Of a stretch of DNA of 20,204 nt, positions 13,865 to 20,204 are shown in pieces. The stretch's first letter is position 1; each line of letters starts with the position of its first letter. The stretch spans positions 1 through 20,204 of the forward strand of contig JARFQZ010000187.1 of the NCBI GenBank assembly GCA_029287515.1, read 5' to 3'. This stretch comes from Lysobacterales bacterium. GTDB lineage: Bacteria > Pseudomonadota > Gammaproteobacteria > Xanthomonadales > SZUA-36. A model generated the notes under the pieces. It had not been told where the DNA came from. It ran no database searches and worked only from the letters and a program-made list of their open reading frames with translations. A program made the position numbers and the translations under genes.

Positions 13865-15536
13865 TGATCATGGGCAGGTCTACGCCCCGTTCATTGGCCG
13901 TGTCGACTGCAGTGTCGTAGCCGGCGTCGGCGTGCCGCATGACACCGGTGCCCGGGTCTGCGGTAAGAACCCGCTCCAGCCTCCGGTTGGCTGTCTCGGT
14001 GCCGTCGGCGACACAGACCATGCCTGCATGCAGCGAGTAGCCGATGCCAACACCGCCGCCGTGGTGGATTGACACCCAGCTGGCGCCGCAGGCCGTGTTG
14101 AGCATGGCGTTCAAGAGAGGCCAGTCCGCGATCGCGTCGGAGCCGTCCATCATCGATTCCGTTTCCCGGTTGGGCGATGCAACCGAACCGGTATCCAGGT
14201 GATCGCGGCCAATCACCAGCGGGGCGTCCACTTTGCCATGTTCGACCAGCCAGTTGAATTTCAGTCCTGCCTCGGCCCGTTCGCCGTATTCCAGCCAACA
14301 GATCCGGGATGGCAGTCCCTGGAACTGCACTTTTTCCTGGGCCTTGTGAATCCAGCGGTGCAGCGCTTCTTTTTGCGGAAACAGTTCGAGGATGGCGTCG
14401 TCGGTAGCCCTGATGTCCGCGGGATTGCCACTGAGGGCGGCCCAGCGGAACGGACCGGCGCCCTTGCAAAACAATGGCCGGATATAGGCGGGCACGAATC
14501 CCGGGTAGTCGAAAGCCTGCGGCATGTCCCGGTGATCGGCGACCTGGCCCCGCAGGTTATTGCCATAATCGAAGCAGATCGCCCCCTTCTTTTTGAGGTC
14601 GAGGATGGCCTGGACGTGGACCACCATCGAGTCGAGTACTTCGTTGTCGTACTTCACCGGGTCGGACTTGCGGAGTTCATCCGCTTCCTCCAGTGAATAG
14701 CCGGCGGGAATGTATCCAAACCTGAGGTCATGCGCGGAAGTCTGGTCCGTGATGATGTCAGGAACGATGCCGCGCCTATCAAGTTCCGGCATCACGTCGG
14801 CGATATTACCGAGCAGGCCGACCGAGTACCCGCCCTCCGCCTTGTCCAGCAGGTCCAGCGCCTCGTCCAGGTTATCGGACATCACGTCGCAGTAGCCGGT
14901 TTCCACACGGCGCTGGATTCTCCAGGAATCCACCTCGACAGCGAGGCACAGGCCGTCGTTCATCGTCACCGCCAGCGGCTGGGCGCCGCCCATGCCACCC
15001 AGACCGGCGGTTACCGTCAGCTTGCCCGACAGACTGCCGTCAAAGTGCTGGTTGGCACATTCAGCGAAGGTCTCATAGGTGCCCTGGACAATGCCCTGGG
15101 AACCGATATAAATCCACGAACCCGCGGTCATCTGGCCGTACATGGTCAGGCCCTTGTCCTCAAGGTCCCTGAAAACGTCCCAGTTGCCCCAGCGCGGCAC
15201 CAGGTTGGAATTCGCGATCAGCACGCGGGGCGCCTCGTCGTGGGTCCGGAACACGCCCACGGGCTTCCCGCTCTGGATCAGAAGGGTTTCATCGTTTTTC
15301 AGCCTTTGCAGCGTCTGGATGATCCGGTCGTAGCACGCCCAGTTGCGGGCCGCCTTACCCGTTCCGCCGTAGACAATCAGCTCATCGGGCTTTTCCGCCA
15401 CGTTCGGGTCGAGGTTGTTCATCAGCATGCGCATGGCGGCTTCCTGGTGCCATCCGGCGCAGCTGATCGAATTACCGTGTGGTGCGTGTATCGGGGAGTG
15501 GCCTGCAGCCTTGTAATTTTGCGGATTTACACTCAT
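13857..15536 (-). CDS. hutU: Urocanate hydratase
   Basis: HutU hydrates urocanate to imidazolonepropionate using tightly bound NAD+. The product is 559 residues, the family norm. It has LRMLMNNLD-like (here MRMLMNNLDPNVAEKP), VYGGTGKAARNW, GQMTAGSWIYIGSQGIVQGTYE (residues 134-155), the NAD-binding GLGGMGGAQPLA (178-189), DQTSAHD and FDYGNNLRGQ. It is the promoter-proximal gene of the hut unit. No hutG, hutF or hutC lies in the window, so the formiminoglutamate steps and regulator must be elsewhere. Confidence 0.97.
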   Translation of the reverse strand: MSVNPQNYKAAGHSPIHAPHGNSISCAGWHQEAAMRMLMNNLDPNVAEKPDELIVYGGTGKAARNWACYDRIIQTLQRLKNDETLLIQSGKPVGVFRTHDEAPRVLIANSNLVPRWGNWDVFRDLEDKGLTMYGQMTAGSWIYIGSQGIVQGTYETFAECANQHFDGSLSGKLTVTAGLGGMGGAQPLAVTMNDGLCLAVEVDSWRIQRRVETGYCDVMSDNLDEALDLLDKAEGGYSVGLLGNIADVMPELDRRGIVPDIITDQTSAHDLRFGYIPAGYSLEEADELRKSDPVKYDNEVLDSMVVHVQAILDLKKKGAICFDYGNNLRGQVADHRDMPQAFDYPGFVPAYIRPLFCKGAGPFRWAALSGNPADIRATDDAILELFPQKEALHRWIHKAQEKVQFQGLPSRICWLEYGERAEAGLKFNWLVEHGKVDAPLVIGRDHLDTGSVASPNRETESMMDGSDAIADWPLLNAMLNTACGASWVSIHHGGGVGIGYSLHAGMVCVADGTETANRRLERVLTADPGTGVMRHADAGYDTAVDTANERGVDLPMING

Positions 15537-15574
15537 TATCGTGCCTTTAGAGTCCGTGAACTGAAGGACTTTTC

Positions 15575-15606
15575 ATTATAAAGGAACCCGGCTTGATCAG
15601 CCGGGT
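15575..15606 (-). promoter_or_regulatory. hutU promoter region with an inverted repeat over the -35
   Basis: On the minus strand a perfect TATAAT lies at 15580-15575, 39 nt before the hutU ATG, without a recognisable -35. A perfect 7-bp inverted repeat, ACCCGGC (15586-15592) and GCCGGGT (15600-15606), with centre TTGATCA, fills the spacer and -35 zone. It could be an operator, or read on the plus strand a hairpin followed by CTTTATT, i.e. a weak terminator. The context of divergent hutU and dsbB favours the operator reading, but neither is proven. Confidence 0.4.
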
Positions 15607-15665
15607 CTTTATTCTCTGAGGCAGATTAATGTCGATCTGCATTGAGAATGTAAGAGGAAAGGAAA

Positions 15666-16172
15666 GTGGCGGTAATTTTCAAACCCAGGGTCTGGTTTTT
15701 TCTGGTAGCCCTGGCTTGCGCGGGTTTAATCGGATTCGCGCTGTACAAGCAGCACGCGGACTTTGTCGATCCGTGCCCGCTGTGTGTTTTCCAGCGCATC
15801 GCTTTCATGTGTATCGGTGCCGTGGCCCTGGTCGCCGCGCTGCATAATCCGGGAAGTGTCGGCCGCTGGGTGTATGCAGGCCTGGTTTCACTGGCAGGTC
15901 TCGCCGGCATGGGTATTGCCGCGAGACACCTCTGGTTGCAGAACCTGCCGCCCGAACTGGTGCCGGATTGCGGCATGGGCCTCAACTACATGCTCGATAC
16001 CATGCCTTTTTCCCGGGTGCTTGCCGAAGTGTTCCAGGGGTCCGGTGAGTGTGCCGAAGTCATGTGGACTTTCCTGGCGCTGAGCATGCCCGCCTGGACG
16101 TTTGTCTGGTACGCGGGCATCACAGTGGTTACCATTCTGGTCGTGGCATTGGCCAACAAAACAAAGGTTTGA
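15666..16172 (+). CDS. dsbB: Disulfide bond formation protein B
   Basis: DsbB reoxidises periplasmic DsbA and passes electrons to quinones. The 168-residue product has four hydrophobic membrane segments. The first periplasmic cysteine pair is Cys37-Pro-Leu-Cys40 and is followed by Arg44, the conserved quinone-linked arginine position. The second pair is Cys102 and Cys129 in the second periplasmic loop. It starts with GTG at 15666, supported by a good AGGAAAGG site at 15654-15661. It ends 5 nt before the DAHP synthase gene. A second inverted repeat GCAGAT/ATCTGC (15621-15626 with 15635-15640) lies upstream. Confidence 0.95.
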   Translation: MAVIFKPRVWFFLVALACAGLIGFALYKQHADFVDPCPLCVFQRIAFMCIGAVALVAALHNPGSVGRWVYAGLVSLAGLAGMGIAARHLWLQNLPPELVPDCGMGLNYMLDTMPFSRVLAEVFQGSGECAEVMWTFLALSMPAWTFVWYAGITVVTILVVALANKTKV

Positions 16173-16177
16173 AACAA

Positions 16178-17572
16178 ATGAATATTTCAGCAGGTTCCGG
16201 TTCGACGGCTCCGGTTCAGGAAGTCAATCCGGCGGATGACTGGAAACCCACGTCGTGGCAGGATTTCCCTGCACTTCAACAGGCCAGTTACCCGGATCCG
16301 GTCGCGCTCGACCTGGCGCTGAAAAAACTGGCGGAACTTCCACCTCTTGTCACTTCATGGGAGATCCTTTCTCTGCGTGAACAGATTGCCGAAGCACAGG
16401 CAGGAAAGCGGTTCGTGCTGCAGGGCGGAGATTGCGCCGAAAGCTTCGCCGAATGTTGCTCTCCGCTGATCACCAACCGCCTGAAGGTCCTGTTGCAAAT
16501 GAGCCTGGCGCTGGTGCACGGCCTGCAGATGCCGGTGGTCAGGATCGGCCGGTTCGCCGGCCAGTACGCCAAGCCGCGGTCGTCCGATGTGGAAACACGT
16601 GACGGCGTAACCCTGCCCAGTTACAGGGGCGACCTGGTCAATGCCTTCGACTTCGATGAGGCGTCGCGGATTCCCGATCCCGGCCGACTGCTGGAGGCGC
16701 ACAAGTATTCGGCCCTGACCATGAATTTCGTGCGCTCGCTGGCCGATGGCGGTTTTGCCGATGTACACCACACGGAGTACTGGGAACTCGGTTGGCTGGA
16801 TCATTCGCCGTTGGCCGATGAATTCCACAAGCTCACGGAAAGCCTGGGGCAGTCGCTGCGGTTCATGGAGACCATCACGGGCCGCGACGTTGGCAGCCTG
16901 AAGCGGGTAGACTTTTTCACTTCACACGAAGCACTCCACCTGCACTATGAACAGGCACAGACCCGCCAGGTACCCCGGCAATGGGGCTGGTTCAACCTGG
17001 GGACCCATTTCCCCTGGATCGGTATGCGCACGGCCGACCTGGACGGCGCTCACGTGGAATATTTCCGGGGAATCCGTAACCCGATCGGTATCAAGGTGGG
17101 CCCGGGTATGGATAAAGGCTGGCTGGCTGCGCTGCTCGAGAAGCTCAATCCTTGCCGTGAAGCGGGTCGCATCGTGCTGATCCACCGCATGGGCGAAGCA
17201 AAAATTGAGGAGCATCTGCCACCGCTGATCAGGGCCGTACACGATACTGGCAGCCCGGTATTGTGGATCGCCGATCCCATGCACGGCAATACCGAATCGA
17301 CCGGCGACGGCATCAAGACCCGCCGGTTCCGGAAGATCATGGGCGAAATGGACCTGGCGTTCGAAATCCATCGCGACAACGATTCAAGGCTCGGAGGCGT
17401 GCACCTGGAATTGACCGGTGAAAATGTCACCGAATGCACGGGCGGCGCGCGCGACCTGTCCGACGAAGACCTGAAACGGGACTACAAGTCCACCGTGGAC
17501 CCACGCCTGAACTACGAACAGTCTCTGGAAATGGCGATGCTGATCGTGAGGAAGCATCGACAGGGCGTTTGA
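16178..17572 (+). CDS. aroG: Class II 3-deoxy-7-phosphoheptulonate (DAHP) synthase
   Basis: It condenses phosphoenolpyruvate with erythrose-4-phosphate, the first step of the shikimate pathway. The 464-residue product belongs to the plant/mycobacterial-type class II, not the E. coli AroFGH class. Motifs include QGGDCAESF, GRFAGQYAKPRS, HEALHLHYE, GTHFPWIGMRT, HRMGEAKIEEHLPPL and WIADPMHGNT. The four metal ligands known in the Mycobacterium enzyme are present as Cys86, His369, Glu411 and Asp441. The ATG at 16178 is chosen: the frame is open upstream into dsbB, but this start has AAAGG ahead of it and the family N terminus. The symbol is used loosely for this class. Confidence 0.96.
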   Translation: MNISAGSGSTAPVQEVNPADDWKPTSWQDFPALQQASYPDPVALDLALKKLAELPPLVTSWEILSLREQIAEAQAGKRFVLQGGDCAESFAECCSPLITNRLKVLLQMSLALVHGLQMPVVRIGRFAGQYAKPRSSDVETRDGVTLPSYRGDLVNAFDFDEASRIPDPGRLLEAHKYSALTMNFVRSLADGGFADVHHTEYWELGWLDHSPLADEFHKLTESLGQSLRFMETITGRDVGSLKRVDFFTSHEALHLHYEQAQTRQVPRQWGWFNLGTHFPWIGMRTADLDGAHVEYFRGIRNPIGIKVGPGMDKGWLAALLEKLNPCREAGRIVLIHRMGEAKIEEHLPPLIRAVHDTGSPVLWIADPMHGNTESTGDGIKTRRFRKIMGEMDLAFEIHRDNDSRLGGVHLELTGENVTECTGGARDLSDEDLKRDYKSTVDPRLNYEQSLEMAMLIVRKHRQGV

Positions 17573-17580
17573 GGTCAGGA

Positions 17581-19407
17581 ATGTTCCGAGGGTGGGTCAT
17601 TGCGCTAATTCTGTTCGCCTGGCACGGGGCTGCCATGGCAGCCGGCGAGCCGGGCGTTCTTCACGAACTTAGCTTTCCCGATAAGAACAGCCAGTATGTC
17701 CACGTCCGGTCCACTTTCGAAGTGCAGGCAGACCGCCTCGATTTGCACCTTCCGTCATGGACTCCCGGGTCATACCTGATCCGCGATTTCGCCACCAACC
17801 TGGAGCGGCTGCAGGCACATGATCCCAGCCGCAACCCGTTGAACGTTAGAAAACTGGCCACGCACCTCTGGCAGGTAGAAACCACTGGCGTGAACCGGGT
17901 CACGGTCGAATATGACGTCTGGGCCGGGCGCAGAAATGTTTCTGAGAGCTGGGTCGAAGCGGAGTTCGGCTTGCTGAACGGGACCGGGCTTTTTCTCTAT
18001 AGCGAGCAGACCAGCGGCCGGCAGCAAACCGTTCGTATTCAGTTGCCAGCGGATTGGGGTTTGATTCAAACTTCCCTGGAAAGAACCGGAACCGCCGGTG
18101 AGTTCATCGCCCGGGATTACGATGAGCTGGTAGATAGCCCGATACTTACGGGCAATCCCGTCGTTTATGAATTCGAAGTGGACCGCCATCCCTATTCGCT
18201 GGTGATGTTGCGGGAAAACCCGTTTTGGGATGGTCAGAAGGCTGCCGACGACGTGGCTGAGATCGTTCGGGCCCAGCAGGATTTCTGGGGCGTGAATCCG
18301 TTCAGCCGTCGCTACCTGTTCCTGAACCTCTTCATGGACAAATTTGGCGGCCTGGAGCATGACCACAGCACGGTGATGATGTGCAGCCCCTGGCAGATGC
18401 GTGGCCAGAAGGACTACATCAAGTGGCTGGGGCTTGTGTCGCACGAATTTTTCCATTCCTGGAATGTCCGCCGCATGAGGCCGGAGGCGCTCGTCGACTA
18501 TGACTATTCCGGCGAAGTGTATACGCGCGAACTGTGGCTGGCCGAGGGCCTGACCAGCTATTACGACAACCTTCTGTTGTTTCGCGCGGGATTGATAGAC
18601 GTTGGCGAATATTTTGACCTGCTGGCCGAGGAGTTCCGCAAATATGAAACTACTCCGGGGCGGGCGGTCAGATCGGCGGAACTGGCGTCTTTCGATACCT
18701 GGATCAAGCATTACAAAGAGGACAGCAACAAGGTCAACAGCACGGTTTCCTACTATGTCAAGGGTGGCCTGATCGGTTTTGTCACTGACATGGAGATCCG
18801 CCGGGAAACGAACAACCGCAAAAGCCTGGACACGGTCGTGAGAGCGATGTATTCACAATACGGTCCGCGTGAATCGGGCCTGGCCGGCTATCCGCCGGGC
18901 GCGTTCGAGCAACAGGTCGAATCGGTAGCAGGGCCTGCGGTGAGAAAAGCGGTAGAAAAAATGTTGCAGACAACCGTTGATCCGCACATTGATGAAGCGC
19001 TTGCCTTCTACGGCCTGAGTCTGCAGAGGACACCCCTAAACGGCAAGGGTGAGGGCGAGTCAGCGGGTATCGGTGTGAACTGGGAGGAATCCGGTGCGGC
19101 CCTGTTTGCGGAATACGTGGTGCGAGGCCAGCCGGCAGCGAAGGCCGGGGTTCTTCCCGGCGATGAGTTGCTGGCCATCAATGGCTTCCGGGTTGCCCCG
19201 GACAACTACCTCGCCCGGTTCCTGAAACTGGAAAGGGGCGAAGAAGTGGAGCTGACGCTGGTGCGGGACGGACGCCTGCTGACCGTATCGATGGTCACCG
19301 GCCCTGAAATCCCTGTCAGTTACGCCATCCTGCCAGACTCCCGGATCAACAACCGGGAGAAAGAGCGCATGGAGGGCTGGCTGGGCCGTCCTTTGCAGTT
19401 CAAATAA
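17581..19407 (+). CDS. Secreted M61-family metallopeptidase with C-terminal PDZ domain
   Basis: M61 enzymes are zinc aminopeptidases of the glycyl-aminopeptidase type. The product is 608 residues. It begins MFRGWVIALILFAWHGAAMA, a signal peptide with likely cleavage after AMA. A beta-rich N-terminal domain (PSWTPGSYLIRDFA) precedes the catalytic domain with HEFFHSWNVRRMRP (His288, Glu289, His292) and the third zinc ligand Glu322 in LWLAEGLTSYYD. Residues about 498-580 form a PDZ domain (PAAKAGVLPGDELLAINGF). The frame is open from 17434, but ATG 17581 gives the signal peptide and follows GAGG. The gap from the DAHP synthase gene is 8 nt, suggesting one transcript with dsbB. Confidence 0.93.
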   Translation: MFRGWVIALILFAWHGAAMAAGEPGVLHELSFPDKNSQYVHVRSTFEVQADRLDLHLPSWTPGSYLIRDFATNLERLQAHDPSRNPLNVRKLATHLWQVETTGVNRVTVEYDVWAGRRNVSESWVEAEFGLLNGTGLFLYSEQTSGRQQTVRIQLPADWGLIQTSLERTGTAGEFIARDYDELVDSPILTGNPVVYEFEVDRHPYSLVMLRENPFWDGQKAADDVAEIVRAQQDFWGVNPFSRRYLFLNLFMDKFGGLEHDHSTVMMCSPWQMRGQKDYIKWLGLVSHEFFHSWNVRRMRPEALVDYDYSGEVYTRELWLAEGLTSYYDNLLLFRAGLIDVGEYFDLLAEEFRKYETTPGRAVRSAELASFDTWIKHYKEDSNKVNSTVSYYVKGGLIGFVTDMEIRRETNNRKSLDTVVRAMYSQYGPRESGLAGYPPGAFEQQVESVAGPAVRKAVEKMLQTTVDPHIDEALAFYGLSLQRTPLNGKGEGESAGIGVNWEESGAALFAEYVVRGQPAAKAGVLPGDELLAINGFRVAPDNYLARFLKLERGEEVELTLVRDGRLLTVSMVTGPEIPVSYAILPDSRINNREKERMEGWLGRPLQFK

Positions 19408-19425
19408 TAATCCGTTTGCAGGTCT

Positions 19426-20170
19426 TCAGGGGTCCGGAGCGCCAGGGTCCTTCGCAATTGAAGCCTGGTGATCCTCCAGGACCTGGTACAGGGGAAAATC
19501 CACCCAGGTGTCGTTCAGGTAATTGAGTTCAGGCACTTCCTCTTTCGGGTCCACGATCAGGTTGTAGATGGTCGGGTAAGCCAGGTCCCTGATTGCGTAA
19601 CTCTCCCGGTCCAGTTCCTTCAGCAGCATCTTCCAGTTGCGCCATTTAAGGCCAAACAGCGTGTTGCCGATGTAGATGATGACGGACTCCCGGGCTGACT
19701 TCGGGGTCTTTCCCATCAGGAAGTCGGTCTGGTCGACGCCGTCGATGATCCGGTCATCCGGAATTTTACCCCCGGTGGCCCTGGCCAGCGTTGGGAACAG
19801 GTCAATCTGGTGTACGATTTCGTTGGACACCTGTCCCGGCGGAATTTTGCCGGGCCAGCGGACCAGGAACGGGACGCGCAGGGAACCTTCGTATGGGGAA
19901 AACATGCCGCCTCGCCAGGGTCCGGTGAACCCGAAGGACCTGGGCACGCCTTCGCGGCCGTTGTCAGAGGTAAAGATGACTATGGTGTTTTCCTTCAGTC
20001 CCAGTGTGTCGATGGTATCGAGCACCTCACCCACATAGGCATCGGTCTGTGCCAGCACGTCCGCGAAACTGCCATTACCTGTCTTACCGTAATAATCCGG
20101 GTGGGGATCCACCGGTTCATGGGTCTGGGTGAAGGACAGAAAAGTAAAAAACGGCTGCCCGGTTTTGGCT
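19426..20170 (-). CDS. Sulfatase, C-terminal part (N terminus cut off by contig end)
   Basis: About 247 genuine residues of an alkaline-phosphatase-superfamily sulfatase are present, starting AKTGQPFFTFLSFTQTHEPV. The metal-binding FTSDNG motif, FTGPWRGGMFSPYEGSLRVPFLVRWPGKIP (split around residues 95-125 of the visible part), and HQIDLFPTLARATGG are typical of arylsulfatases. The N-terminal half, including the C/S-x-P-x-R formylglycine site, is missing, so the substrate and activation type cannot be judged. The apparent start reading MCIRDR is adapter sequence and not protein. It converges on the M61 gene with an 18-nt gap and no visible terminator. Confidence 0.92.
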
Positions 20171-20204
20171 CTGTCTCTTATACACATCTGACGCTGCCGA
20201 CGAA
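20171..20204 (+). other. Illumina Nextera transposase adapter (assembly artefact)
   Basis: The last 34 bases begin with the 19-bp Tn5 mosaic end (CTGTCTCTTATACACATCT) and continue GACGCTGCCGACGA plus one base. This is the reverse complement of the Nextera read-1 transposase adapter. It is not genomic. Real sequence ends at about 20170. Confidence 0.98.

Noticed and set aside
14730..15581. 283-residue plus-strand ORF opposite hutU
   Set aside because: Antisense shadow of a highly conserved urocanate hydratase; no family resemblance and no ribosome binding site. Similar shadows opposite hutI (11655-12335) and hutH (12893-13519) were rejected for the same reason.
20171..20189. Tn5 mosaic end as a genuine transposon border
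   Set aside because: It is followed directly by the Nextera adapter tail and lies at the contig end, so it is library adapter rather than a mobile element.

Overview
The window reads as a proteobacterial chromosome, most likely a gammaproteobacterium. The ribosomal proteins, SecY and RpoA resemble their E. coli counterparts closely along their length, and the order rpsH-rplF-rplR-rpsE-rpmD-rplO-secY-rpmJ-rpsM-rpsK-rpsD-rpoA-rplQ is the classic spc plus alpha operon order. A marine or sediment lineage is possible given the sulfatase and M61 peptidase, but that is inference. The right end is Illumina Nextera adapter, so this is the raw end of an assembled contig.

Region 1 (1-7107, + strand) is the 3' part of the spc operon, beginning inside rpsH, followed by the alpha operon and a strong intrinsic terminator. 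It makes ribosomal proteins, the SecY translocon channel and the RNA polymerase alpha subunit. Its oddity is a perfect 20-bp inverted repeat (1976-2050) inserted between rpmD and rplO, which supplies the last codons and stop of rpmD.

Region 2 (7108-8639) is a small accessory patch of poorly known genes. It holds a lipoprotein with two DUF3012-like repeats (+), a secreted protein with a possible 43-residue companion ORF (-), and a compact minus-strand unit. That unit has a consensus sigma-54 promoter, a structured leader of about 190 nt, a 39-residue membrane peptide missed by length-limited gene calling, and an intrinsic terminator. This is the most likely undescribed element in the window.

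Region 3 (8640-15665, - strand) carries feoA-feoB (ferrous iron uptake, with a Fur box ahead of feoA) and hutU-hutH-hutI (first three steps of histidine degradation, with overlapping genes).

Region 4 (15666-19407, + strand) is a tight run of dsbB (disulfide bond formation), a class II DAHP synthase (entry to the shikimate pathway) and a secreted M61 peptidase with a PDZ domain. A convergent sulfatase, truncated at its N terminus by the contig end, follows on the minus strand. I saw no tRNA, rRNA, CRISPR array or transposase gene.
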